64,000 nt of DNA, from contig NZ_BAHC01000053.1 in NCBI RefSeq assembly GCF_000298195.1, positions 1-64,000 of the forward strand, in the 5' to 3' direction. The number at the start of each line of letters is the position of its first letter. Within the stretch, counting starts at the first letter, position 1. A program made the position numbers and the translations under genes. The stretch comes from Gordonia rhizosphera NBRC 16068 (GTDB lineage Bacteria > Actinomycetota > Actinomycetes > Mycobacteriales > Mycobacteriaceae). Positions 8,603 to 16,399 of this stretch are shown in pieces. Below the pieces are notes generated by a model. It ran no database searches and was not told the origin of the DNA. It saw only the letters and a list, made by a program, of their open reading frames with translations.

Positions 8603-8647
8603 GGTCTCGATACGCGTCGGGCTCGCTGCGCTCGTTCGCTCGCTACT
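8603..8647. repeat. Intergenic palindromic repeat, left arm (split by IS110)
   Basis: Starts GGTCTCGATACGC and ends GCTACT, then the IS110 begins. Joined to the sequence after the IS (CGACCAGCGG from 10179), it restores the arm GGTCTCGATACG ... CTACTCGACCAGCGG. This arm is the inverted partner of 10206-10254. I recognise this as a repeat family scattered between genes in Gordonia and relatives; it lies at the convergent end of two transcripts and may act as a hairpin terminator. Confidence 0.75.
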
Positions 8648-8699
8648 AATGGGAGCTACCGGGTCTGGTCGAGGTTTGAGTTGGGCAGACTTTGGTTGT

Positions 8700-8870
8700 G
8701 GTGGCTGCTACTGGGTGAGCACTCCTTGCTACTGGACTGTTCATGAGTTCTGGGTCGAGACCGTGCCCCTGGTGGTAGGCCGAGAGGGTGTGATCGCTGC
8801 TGGGATGTTGTGCCGACTCGTTGGTTGGGGTGTGAGCACTGAGCCATTAGTTCGCGAGTAACCCTCCGGC
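8700..8870 (+). ncRNA. Candidate IS110 bridge RNA (ends approximate)
   Basis: Four guide-like segments occur in the order known for IS621 bridge RNA. Target loop: CTTGCTACT at 8725-8733 matches the left target CTCGCTACT (one C/T difference, compatible with a G-U pair), and GGTCGAG at 8753-8759 is the reverse complement of right target CTCGACC. Donor loop: GGGATGT at 8802-8808 equals the IS right end before the core CT, and CCATTAG at 8844-8850 is the reverse complement of CTAATGG at the IS left end. GCAC (8719-8722) and GTGC (8763-8766) could close the target loop. Transcript ends and folding are not determined; the matches are read directly. Confidence 0.75.
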
Positions 8871-8926
8871 CGGCTGCTGCTTTGGAACGATCGAGATCGA
8901 GCGTCGGAAGCTGATAGGAGGCGAAA

Positions 8927-10156
8927 GTGGCAGTGTTGTTCGTCGGGGACGATTGGGCCGAAGATCACCACGATGTCGAGGTGCAAGACGAGGACGGGCG
9001 GATTCTGCGTCGTGCCCGGCTGCCGGAGGGGATTGCTGGGATCGCGAAGTTCGGTGAGATCGCGGCCACGTTCCTCGACGATGGAGACCAGCCCGAACAG
9101 GTGCTGGTGTGCATCGAGGTCGATCGCGGCCCGTGGGTCAACGCGTTGATCGCTGCCGGGTACCGGGTGTTCGGAGTGGACCCGAAGCAGGCGCACCGGT
9201 ATCGGGAGATCCTGGCCAGTTCGGGCGCCAAGAGCGACAAGGGCGATGCGCATGCGCTGGCCGAGATGATGCGGACCCGCCGCCACCAGCTGCGTGAGAG
9301 CGGTGGGGACTCCGAGATCGCTGATGCGGTCAAGGTGGTGGCCCGGGCGCATCAAACGATGATCTGGGAACGGACCCGCCACCTGCTGCGGTTGCGTGCG
9401 GCGTTACGCGAGTACTTCCCGGCGATCCTGCTGGTGTGCTCGGCGTTGGACCTGGACTTGTCCAGCCGCCCGATCCTGGGATTGCTGGCCAAGGCGCCGA
9501 CCCCGGCGCGGGCGGCGAAACTCACCAAGAGTCAGATCATGCCCCTGCTCAAGGGACGCCGCAACAAAGAGGCCAAAGCCATTGAGATCCAACAGATCCT
9601 ACGCGAACAACACCTCGGCCAACCCGACCGGGTGACCGACGCCTACGCGGCCTCGGTGCGCGCTTCGGTGGCGGTGCTGGACGTGGTGATCGAGCAGATC
9701 GCCGAGCTCGCCAAGGAGGTCGATGCCCATTTTTCCCAGCACCCGGACCATGAGATCTACCTCAGTCAGCCCGGCATGGGGCCGACCCTGGGCCCCCGGG
9801 TGCTCGCCGAGTTCGGAGACGATCCACACCGGTTCCGCCACAGCAAGGCCCGCAAAAACTATGCCGGCACCAGTCCCATCACGATCCAGTCGGGCAAGTC
9901 GCGGATCGTCTCGGCGCGCTTCGTGCACAACGACAGACTCGTCGACGCGTTGATGGCGCAGGCCCACGCAGCGTTCATGCACGACGAGGGTGCCCGTGCC
10001 TACTACCGCAGACAGCGAGCACGAGAAGTCGAACACAACGCCGCGCTACGGCAAGTCGCCAACCGCCTCGTCGGCATCCTCCACGGCTGCCTGGCACGCG
10101 GGATCCCCTACGACCCTGACACCGCCTGGAAAGACCAGACACCCGCCGCGGCTTGA
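8927..10156 (+). CDS. IS110 family transposase (bridge-RNA-guided recombinase)
   Basis: 409 aa from GTG at 8927 with AGGAGG at 8916-8921. N-terminal RuvC-like DEDD domain begins FVGDDWAEDHHDV and continues with VCIEVDRGPWV, FGVDPKQAHRYRE and KSDKGDAHALAEM, holding the acidic residues. The C-terminal Transposase_20 domain has LSQPGMGPTLGPRVLAEFGD and RKNYAGTSPITIQSGKS, the region carrying the family's catalytic serine. No frameshift or internal stop. It acts with the RNA encoded upstream to recombine the circular element into a matching target. Confidence 0.93.
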   Translation: MAVLFVGDDWAEDHHDVEVQDEDGRILRRARLPEGIAGIAKFGEIAATFLDDGDQPEQVLVCIEVDRGPWVNALIAAGYRVFGVDPKQAHRYREILASSGAKSDKGDAHALAEMMRTRRHQLRESGGDSEIADAVKVVARAHQTMIWERTRHLLRLRAALREYFPAILLVCSALDLDLSSRPILGLLAKAPTPARAAKLTKSQIMPLLKGRRNKEAKAIEIQQILREQHLGQPDRVTDAYAASVRASVAVLDVVIEQIAELAKEVDAHFSQHPDHEIYLSQPGMGPTLGPRVLAEFGDDPHRFRHSKARKNYAGTSPITIQSGKSRIVSARFVHNDRLVDALMAQAHAAFMHDEGARAYYRRQRAREVEHNAALRQVANRLVGILHGCLARGIPYDPDTAWKDQTPAAA

Positions 10157-10178
10157 CAAACAACCTTCAGGGATGTCT

Positions 10179-10254
10179 CGACCAGCGGTGGGCGAGTGGC
10201 CTTTCCCGCTGGTCGAGTAGTCCCGAGCCGCTAGGCGAGGGGCGTATCGAGACC
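10179..10254. repeat. Intergenic palindromic repeat, rest of left arm plus right arm
   Basis: Begins CGACCAGCGG (the severed end of the left arm at 8603-8647) and continues, after a GGGCGAGTGGCC spacer, into the inverted arm CGCTGGTCGAGTAG ... GCGTATCGAGACC ending at 10254. The two arms form a long imperfect hairpin between the converging icl-like and acyl-CoA ligase genes. A third partial copy, GCCTCGATACGCG, lies near 10270-10283. The rest of 10157-10296 holds no gene. Confidence 0.72.
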
Positions 10255-10296
10255 ACCTGAGGTGCTGGTGGCCTCGATACGCGCCGTGCCGTGCCC

Positions 10297-11829
10297 TCAC
10301 ACCAGCGTGTCCACGAACCGTTGGCGCAGATCCTTCTTGAGGATCTTGCCGGTGATGTTCTTCGGCAGGGCGTCGACGTACTCCACGCGGCGCGGCACCT
10401 GGAAGCCGCCCAGGTGGTTGCGGCAGTGCGCGATGATATCGGCCTCGTCTGCTTTGGTACCCGGCCGCAACGCGACCACGGCGCAGACGATCTCGCCCCA
10501 CGTGTCGTCAGGAATGCCGATGGCTGCCGCCTCGGCGACCGCCGGGTGTTTGTAGAGGGCCTGTTCGACCAGAAGCGATGCGACGTTCTCGCCGCCGCTG
10601 ATGATCAGATCCTTCTTACGGTCGACGATGAAGACGAACCCCTGCGCGTCCTGGCGTACCAGATCGCCGGTGTGGAACCATCCGTCGGTGAAGGCTGCGG
10701 CGGTCGCCTCCGGATCACGCCAGTACCCGGTCATCACCTGGTCACAGCGAACCAGCATCTCGCCGACCGCGCCGATCGGCAGATCGTTGCCCTCGTCGTC
10801 GACGATACGGATGTCGGCCAGCCGCATGGGTTTCCCGGCCGCGGCCAGCAGCCCGGTCTCGCCGGCGGCCGCACGACGATGCGCCGCCTCGTCGAAATGC
10901 AGCACGTTGCCGGCCACCTCGGTCATCCCCATGCCCTGGTAGAAGTCGACCTTGAGTTTCTCGAGGCCCTCGCGCAGGACGGCTGCCGGGATCGCCGACG
11001 ACCCGTACCCGATCTCCTGCAGGGTGCCCAGGTCGTGGTCGTCGAGTGACGGGTCCTGCAGGAGGAAGTTGATCATGGTCGGCGCGAGACCGGTCTGGGT
11101 GACGTGCCACTCGTCGATCAGGCGCAGGAATGTCGCGTTGTCGTAGGACCGCAGGATGCCGACCGTGCTGCCCAGCAGATGGTTGAGCACCGTCACGTAT
11201 CCGCCGACGTGACACAGCGGGAAGCAGAACAGGAACACGGTGGCCTCGGGGATGTTCCATTCGACCGCCGACGATGTGACCGCGCTGATCAAGTTGTGGT
11301 GACTGAGCATCACGCCCTTGGGCGTTCCGGTCGTGCCGCTGGTGTACACGAGCCACGCCATGTCGTTCGCGGAGGGCCGTGGCGCCACCTCGGTGGCCGG
11401 GGCGCCACCGACGAACGACGCCCACGATGTCGTCTCGTCCGAGCCGCCGATGACGACGACGGTGTGCACGGTCGGGATACGGTCCCGGATCTCGGTCACG
11501 AGTCCGGCGAACTCGGCGGCGACGATGAGAACCGATGCCTCCGAGTGGTTCACGAGGGAGGTGATCTGCTCGGGGTGCAGCCGGAAGTTGAGGATGGTCA
11601 GGGCCATACCCGCCATCGGAACGCCGTAGTAGCAGTCGAAATACTCGGTGCAGTTCGTGGAGAGCACGGCCACCCGGCCGCCCGGCGAGGCGACCTCGAG
11701 CAGGGCATTCGCGAGACTCCGGCTGCGGTCACGCAGTTCGCGATAGGTGACGGTCTCGTCCTCGAAGCGGACGGCGATGCGATCGGGGTGCTTGCGTGCC
11801 CCGTATTCGACGATGTCGCTGAGAAGCAT
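10297..11829 (-). CDS. Class I adenylate-forming acyl-CoA ligase (FadD-like)
   Basis: 510 aa. AMP-binding motif [17 protein letters not shown] at residues 161-177, ATP-binding aspartate region YWRDPEATAAAFTDGWFHTGD, hinge VDRKKDLIISGGENV and the catalytic lysine near the C-terminus in PKNITGKILKKDL. Activates a carboxylic acid as acyl-adenylate, then as CoA thioester; chain specificity unknown. Sits 13 bp downstream of the cyclase-family gene on the same strand, so it shares its operator at 12788-12806. It probably loads the substrate (or the product of the cyclase-family hydrolase) for the ACAD encoded by the linked TetR operon. Confidence 0.92.
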   Translation of the reverse strand: MLLSDIVEYGARKHPDRIAVRFEDETVTYRELRDRSRSLANALLEVASPGGRVAVLSTNCTEYFDCYYGVPMAGMALTILNFRLHPEQITSLVNHSEASVLIVAAEFAGLVTEIRDRIPTVHTVVVIGGSDETTSWASFVGGAPATEVAPRPSANDMAWLVYTSGTTGTPKGVMLSHHNLISAVTSSAVEWNIPEATVFLFCFPLCHVGGYVTVLNHLLGSTVGILRSYDNATFLRLIDEWHVTQTGLAPTMINFLLQDPSLDDHDLGTLQEIGYGSSAIPAAVLREGLEKLKVDFYQGMGMTEVAGNVLHFDEAAHRRAAAGETGLLAAAGKPMRLADIRIVDDEGNDLPIGAVGEMLVRCDQVMTGYWRDPEATAAAFTDGWFHTGDLVRQDAQGFVFIVDRKKDLIISGGENVASLLVEQALYKHPAVAEAAAIGIPDDTWGEIVCAVVALRPGTKADEADIIAHCRNHLGGFQVPRRVEYVDALPKNITGKILKKDLRQRFVDTLV

Positions 11830-11842
11830 GTAATTCCTCCGG

Positions 11843-12769
11843 TCAGCGGATCGCGAGTGGATTGATCGGGGAGCCGACGCCGCGGGTGAACTTCAGTGGT
11901 GGGCCGGCGTAGAAGAAGTCGTACCGACCGTCGGCGGCGCAGGCCTCGGCGAGTTCCTCGAAGTCCAGCATCTCGGCCAGGGTCATACCCATGTCGCGGA
12001 TCAGCACCATGTGCAGCTCGAACAAAGCACCGGGGTTCTCACCGGGCATCACCTCGATGGCCCAGTTGTCGGAGCCGACCACGGCGACGTCACGCTCGCG
12101 CAGCCAGGCGGCGGTTGCCAGCCCGAGGCCGGGCTCTCCCGCCATGAAGCCGGCGGGGTCCTTCTCGGCCAGGAACTTCGCGCGCCAGCCCGTGCGGAAC
12201 AGCACAATGTCGCCCGGGCCGATCTCCACCCCTTGGGCCTTGGCCACGTCGTCGAGTTCGTCGGGACCGATGACGCTGCCGGCCTCCAGCCAGTCGACGC
12301 CCCGGTGGCGGGCGATGTCGAGCAGGACGCCGCGCCCGGTGATGCCCTTGGCCTGAGTGTGGATTCCGCACTTGTCGGCGCCCTTGACGGTGACACCGTC
12401 ACCGGGATGGCCGTTGTAGAGCTGTCCGTCGTAGTGGACGTGGGAGAGCGAATCGTACTGGGAGCCGGCCTGAAGCGGCATGAAGACGTAGTCGTCGGCC
12501 CACTTGAACCCGCCCGGCAAAACCTGCTCCTGGCCGTTCTCCGACATCAGCCGGATGGGATTGATGCGATTGCCACCGGGTTGGGGACCGTCGGCGTCGA
12601 GGGGGATGCCCAGTTCGAACACCTCTCCGGTGCGGATGAGCTGTGCGGCGGCAGCGATGCGCTCCGGAGTGATCAGGTTGGTGGTGCCGCGCTCGTCGTC
12701 GGCGCCCCAGCGTCCCCAGTTCCGTACCTGCTTGCCGAGTTCTCGCATGTCGCTGGCAAAGGTGGTCAC
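11843..12769 (-). CDS. Cyclase family protein (metal-dependent hydrolase)
   Basis: 308 aa from GTG at 12769, chosen because GGAGG lies five bases before it; an upstream extension would run through the operator. Pattern NWGRWGADDERGTTNLI at the N-terminus and the metal-site motif SQYDSLSHVHYDG, then GVLLDIARHRG and GDIVLFRTGWR, are the hallmarks of the kynurenine-formamidase-like cyclase family. Members hydrolyse amides, lactones or ring ketones; the reaction here is unknown. First gene of a two-gene operon with the acyl-CoA ligase. The operator ends 18 bp before the start. Confidence 0.88.
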   Translation of the reverse strand: MTTFASDMRELGKQVRNWGRWGADDERGTTNLITPERIAAAAQLIRTGEVFELGIPLDADGPQPGGNRINPIRLMSENGQEQVLPGGFKWADDYVFMPLQAGSQYDSLSHVHYDGQLYNGHPGDGVTVKGADKCGIHTQAKGITGRGVLLDIARHRGVDWLEAGSVIGPDELDDVAKAQGVEIGPGDIVLFRTGWRAKFLAEKDPAGFMAGEPGLGLATAAWLRERDVAVVGSDNWAIEVMPGENPGALFELHMVLIRDMGMTLAEMLDFEELAEACAADGRYDFFYAGPPLKFTRGVGSPINPLAIR

Positions 12770-12787
12770 GCTACCTCCAAAGTTCTT

Positions 12788-12806
12788 TGACGTGACAGTC
12801 ATGTCA
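12788..12806. promoter_or_regulatory. 19-bp palindromic operator, copy 2
   Basis: TGAC-G-TGAC-A-GTCA-T-GTCA, identical at 17 of 19 positions to the site before the TetR operon at 3996-4014 (it differs only at one arm spacer and the centre). It lies 18 bp upstream of the cyclase-family GTG, reading on the minus strand. The matched distance from start codon at both sites supports common repression by the TetR protein. Confidence 0.72.
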
Positions 12807-12928
12807 TGTTTGCAGCGATAGTGTGACGCGGAGCACCGTTGGCTGTCAATGTGGGCCCGGCGCCCAGTGGTCCCGCTCGCGCGCCGCACCCGCCGATTTT
12901 CACCCGGATGGCAGTCCGATGATCGTGG

Positions 12929-13885
12929 TCAGCGGGCGTCCGCGGCGCACCGGAATCCGGTGTTGCCGGTCGTACTGTCGGGTTCGTTGGCGGTGCGCGC
13001 GGCGACACGATATCGATTGCAGTAGGAATCGTGGCACAGGTACGAGCCCCCACGGATCACCCGCGCCGGACCGCCCTTGGGACCGTGCGGGTTGACGCAC
13101 CGCCCGGGGGAGTGGTCGACACCCCACCAGTCCGCGCACCACTGCCATACGTTGCCCGCCATGTTGTACAGGCCGAACCCGTTCGGCGGGAACGCATCCA
13201 CCGGGCACGTGCCGCGGTACCCGTCCTCGGCGGTGTTCTTCGTCGGGAAGCTGCCCTGCCAGATGTTGCACATGTGCACGCCGTCGGGTACGAGTTCATC
13301 GCCCCAGACGTACCGTTTCTGGATGAGGCCGCCACGGGCCGCGTACTCCCACTCGGCCTCGGTGGGAAGCCGGGCACCGGCCCACGCGCAGTAGGCCTGC
13401 GCGTCGTTCCAGGACACGTGGACCACCGGATGGCGTCCGCGGTCCTCGACGGTGCTGCCCGGTCCCTCGGGTGCGGACCACATCGCGCCGGAGACACCGC
13501 ACCACCACGGCGCCTGCTCGGGCCGCGGGGCGCCGCGGCGCAGCTGCGCGGGAAGGAAGGAGGCGAACACGAACGACCATCCGTACCGCTCCGCGTCGGT
13601 GACATATCCGGTCGCCTCGATGAAGGCGGCGAACTCGTCGTTGGTGACCGGACATTCGGCCATGCGGAAGGCGTCGACGAACACCGGGCGTACCGGGCCC
13701 TCACCGTCGTCGGGAAAGCCCACCGGATCGTCGGTACCCATCAGGAACTCGCCTCCAGGCAGGTCCACCCACCTGATGGGCGCATGCCCCGCCTCGATGG
13801 TCCGTGTGGGCGGGGACTCGTCCGCCGGATCACCGGGACTACGCGCGGGGGCGCAGCAACCCGACTTCTCGACGTTGGGATCCAT
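12929..13885 (-). CDS. Formylglycine-generating enzyme (sulfatase maturase)
   Basis: 318 aa, complete SUMF1/FGE. Begins MDPNVEKSGCCAPAR, similar to mycobacterial FGE starts, with WVDLPGGEFLMGTDD opening the fold. Catalytic region RVIRGGSYLCHDSYCNRYR at 276-294 has both active-site cysteines (Cys284 and Cys289), and GNTGFRCAADA ends the domain. It uses copper and oxygen to convert Cys in CxPxR of sulfatases to formylglycine, in the cytoplasm. Two type I sulfatases with CSPTR are encoded at 44-52 kb. A broken second FGE copy lies at 51.7 kb. RBS AGGAGG precedes the ATG. Confidence 0.94.
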   Translation of the reverse strand: MDPNVEKSGCCAPARSPGDPADESPPTRTIEAGHAPIRWVDLPGGEFLMGTDDPVGFPDDGEGPVRPVFVDAFRMAECPVTNDEFAAFIEATGYVTDAERYGWSFVFASFLPAQLRRGAPRPEQAPWWCGVSGAMWSAPEGPGSTVEDRGRHPVVHVSWNDAQAYCAWAGARLPTEAEWEYAARGGLIQKRYVWGDELVPDGVHMCNIWQGSFPTKNTAEDGYRGTCPVDAFPPNGFGLYNMAGNVWQWCADWWGVDHSPGRCVNPHGPKGGPARVIRGGSYLCHDSYCNRYRVAARTANEPDSTTGNTGFRCAADAR

Positions 13886-14106
13886 CGATACCTCCTGAAC
13901 CGCTCGGGTGATGTGCTCTCCACGCTCTGAGGTCCCGCGCGTCCATCAACGACGGTATTACCTCTTCCGCACGATCTGTATGGTCGAGCCGCCAAACCGC
14001 AGCGGCATTGACATTTCGCGGCGGCGTCTGGCCGGATACCGATATCGTTGATGGCGAACTGCCGGACCAACCTACCGCCGCGCCCGGACCGCGATGGGAG
14101 CGACCC

Positions 14107-14823
14107 GTGCCCCACCGAACCGTTGCCGATGTCATGACCGCCGACGTGCTGTGCCTTTCGCTCGGCACGAGTTTCCGATCCGTCGTCGAAGCGCTCGCCG
14201 AGCGAGGTGTGAGCGGTGCGCCGGTCGTCGACACGGACGGTCGGGTGGTCGGAGTCGTCTCCGAGGCCGACCTGATCACCGCCCAGGCACAGATCCCACC
14301 CGATGGGTGGCATCGATTCCTCGCCCGCGTCGGGCACTCCACGCAGGAGACTCCCCATGGGGCCGAACTCGACACTGTGATGCACTCGCCGGCCATCACG
14401 ATTCCTCCGGACGCGACGGTACGGGAGGCGGCCACACAACTGGCGCGGCACGACATCAAACGGTTGCCCGTGGTGGACGACGACGGTCGACCGATCGGGA
14501 TCGTCTCACGTAAGGACGTGCTGCGCGTCTACCTCCGTTCGGACTCCGATCTCGCCGACGACATCCGCACGAACGTGCTCGAGCGCGCGATGTGGATGGA
14601 CCCCGCATCGATCGAGGTCCAGGTGGCCGACGGCACGGTCACCTTTCGCGGGACGGTCGAGCGACAGAGCATGGTCCCGATCATCGATCACCTCACCCGG
14701 GCGGTCGACGGTGTCGTCGACGTCGTCGTCGAACTCGATGCTCGACTCGACGACCGTCACGTGCCGCCGCCACCGCCGGAGGTCACCGGCATCCTGCACC
14801 TTCCGCACCGGCCGGACCGATGA
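14107..14823 (+). CDS. CBS-domain protein with C-terminal BON domain
   Basis: 238 aa from GTG at 14107 (GGGAG nine bases upstream; a frame continuing up to TTG at 14008 lacks an RBS). CBS 1 starts TVADVMTADVLCLS and CBS 2 TVMHSPAITIPPDATVREA, each followed by PVVD-type strands, about residues 4-160. A BON module (IEVQVADGTVTFRGTVERQS, then VDGVVDVVVELD) follows at about 170-225. Hrp1-like CBS proteins are hypoxia-induced in mycobacteria; CBS pairs bind adenosyl nucleotides. Its TGA overlaps the ATG of hyhB, so it is the first gene of the hydrogenase operon. It probably senses energy state (inference). Confidence 0.88.
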   Translation: MPHRTVADVMTADVLCLSLGTSFRSVVEALAERGVSGAPVVDTDGRVVGVVSEADLITAQAQIPPDGWHRFLARVGHSTQETPHGAELDTVMHSPAITIPPDATVREAATQLARHDIKRLPVVDDDGRPIGIVSRKDVLRVYLRSDSDLADDIRTNVLERAMWMDPASIEVQVADGTVTFRGTVERQSMVPIIDHLTRAVDGVVDVVVELDARLDDRHVPPPPPEVTGILHLPHRPDR

Positions 14824-15947
14824 GCGCGATCATCGACCGCGCCGGCCTCGACCGGCTGATCGAGGTGCTCTGGGCGCGCGGATACGAGGTGATCGGACCG
14901 ACGGTCCGTGATGGCGCGATCGTGCTCGAGCGGCTGGCCACCGGGGCGTCGCTGCCGGACGGCTGGGGAGTTCTGACCGCACCCGGGTCATATCGGTTAC
15001 GTCCCCGCGATGACGGTGCGGTCTTCGCGCACTCGGCGGGACCGCAATCGTTCAAGCAGTTCCTGCATCCACCCCACCGGCAGCTGGCCACCATCGATCG
15101 GGACGGCGACTGGCACGAACCGGATGAACCCGACCCGCGATACGCGTTCGTCGGGGTACACGCCTGTGATCTCGCGGCGATCCGGGTGCTGCGTGAGGTC
15201 CTGTGCCGCGGCACCCACCCCGACAGCGCGACGGCACGCCGGTTCGCCCGGCTGTTCGTGGTCGCCGCGAACTGCACCGAACCCGGCGAGGTCTGTTTCT
15301 GCGCCTCGATGGGCACCGGTCCGGGTGCGGACCGCGACTACGACCTGGCGCTCACCGAGCGCATCGACGACGACGGGCACCGTTTTCTGGTCGACGTCGG
15401 CACCGACGCCGGAGCCGGCGTCCTGGCCGAGATCTCCCGCCGCGACGCCGCCGACCCCGAGATCGACGATGCCCGCGCCGCGGTGCGTGACGCGGCCGGG
15501 CGCATGGGTCGGCGGATGCCGCAGGTCGACTTGCGCGACATGCTGGCTGCGGCGCGCGACTGTGACGTCTGGGCCGACGTCGCCGACCGCTGCCTCACCT
15601 GCGGCAACTGCACCATGGTCTGCCCGACCTGCTTCTGCACCACCGTCGAGGACCACACCGACCTGACCGGCGACCATGCGCAGCGGTGGCAGCACTGGTC
15701 GTCGTGCTTCGAACCCGACTTCTCCCACCTGCACGGCGGCAACGTCCGCGACTCCGGCGAAAGCCGCTACCGGCAATGGATTTCGCACAAGCTGGGCACC
15801 TGGCACGACCAGTTCGGCAGCTCCGGATGCGTCGGCTGCGGACGGTGTGTCGACTGGTGCCCGGTCGGCATCGATATCACCGCGGAGGCCTCCCGGCTGA
15901 CCGGGGCGATCGGCTGGGCCGAGACAGAACCCGAGAGGCCGGCATGA
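14820..15947 (+). CDS. hyhB: Group 3b hydrogenase Fe-S subunit HyhB-like (beta)
   Basis: 375 aa from the ATG overlapping the CBS-BON stop. N-terminal region has the family strand YAFVGVHACDLAAIRVL. Two ferredoxin clusters lie at the C-terminus: CLTCGNCTMVCPTCFC (258-273) and CVGCGRCVDWCPVG (337-350). It is the electron-relay subunit between the small subunit and the flavoprotein of soluble NAD(P)-linked hydrogenases (sulfhydrogenase type, as in M. smegmatis Hyh). Overlaps the next gene by ATGA. Confidence 0.9.
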   Translation: MSAIIDRAGLDRLIEVLWARGYEVIGPTVRDGAIVLERLATGASLPDGWGVLTAPGSYRLRPRDDGAVFAHSAGPQSFKQFLHPPHRQLATIDRDGDWHEPDEPDPRYAFVGVHACDLAAIRVLREVLCRGTHPDSATARRFARLFVVAANCTEPGEVCFCASMGTGPGADRDYDLALTERIDDDGHRFLVDVGTDAGAGVLAEISRRDAADPEIDDARAAVRDAAGRMGRRMPQVDLRDMLAAARDCDVWADVADRCLTCGNCTMVCPTCFCTTVEDHTDLTGDHAQRWQHWSSCFEPDFSHLHGGNVRDSGESRYRQWISHKLGTWHDQFGSSGCVGCGRCVDWCPVGIDITAEASRLTGAIGWAETEPERPA

Positions 15948-16399
15948 ACCCGGTCGACCATGATTCCGTACCGGCTGCGCCGACCGCATTGTCGGCGGTG
16001 CATCGGGTCCGACTGCTCGGACTTGGTCGACGGGTGAGCTTCGAACCCGGCACGCTGCTGTTCTCGGAGGGCGATAGCGCCGACCAACTCTGGGTTCTGC
16101 ACAGCGGGCGCGTGGCGCTGGTCGCCGGTCACCCGGGCCGCGGCGAACTCGTCGTCGAAACCCTCGGCGCCGGTGACCTGCTCGGTGTCTCCGGACTGAC
16201 GCGGTATCGCTCGTACCATTACGGCGCCCGCGCGCTGCTGCCGACCGAGGCCACCGAGATCGCGGTGGACGACCTACACACGATGACCCGGGCCGATCCC
16301 GAGTTCGGTGCCGCGGTCGCCGATCTCCTGGTGGAGACGTTGTTGGAACGGCTGCAGTCCGCGCGCGCCCGTCTGCTCGACCTCTACGAGCCGACATGA
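15944..16399 (+). CDS. Stand-alone cyclic nucleotide-binding (CRP/FNR sensor) domain protein
   Basis: 151 aa, ATGA overlaps on both sides. The sequence covers only a cNMP-binding beta-roll: GRRVSFEPGTLLFSEGDSAD, WVLHSGRVALVA, then VVETLGAGDLLGVSGLT and a C-terminal helix LLVETLLERLQSARARLLDLY. It stops where the HTH of a CRP regulator would begin, so it is not a DNA-binding protein by itself. Encoded between the Fe-S and flavin subunits of the hydrogenase, it is likely an accessory or regulatory subunit (inference). Key phosphate-binding residues cannot be confirmed by eye. Confidence 0.85.
   Translation: MNPVDHDSVPAAPTALSAVHRVRLLGLGRRVSFEPGTLLFSEGDSADQLWVLHSGRVALVAGHPGRGELVVETLGAGDLLGVSGLTRYRSYHYGARALLPTEATEIAVDDLHTMTRADPEFGAAVADLLVETLLERLQSARARLLDLYEPT

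Larger units (their letters stand above)
8648..10178 (+). mobile_element. IS110-family insertion sequence, complete, about 1.53 kb
   Basis: Boundaries are set by the dinucleotide CT present once at each side (8646-8647 and 10177-10178). Removing the DNA between them rebuilds a continuous intergenic repeat arm (GCTA-CT-CGACCAG). There are no terminal inverted repeats and no longer target duplication, as expected for IS110. Left end begins AATGGGAG after the CT; right end is AGGGATGT before the CT. Contents: a long 5' non-coding end (about 280 bp) with a bridge-RNA-like segment, then a single transposase gene. Length and order match the IS621-type layout. The single transposase frame is open, so the element may be active. 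Confidence 0.85.

Noticed and set aside
13886-14106. DosR/DevR box before the CBS-BON and hydrogenase operon
   Set aside because: Expected from function, but no GGGACT...AGTCCC-type palindrome could be found by eye.
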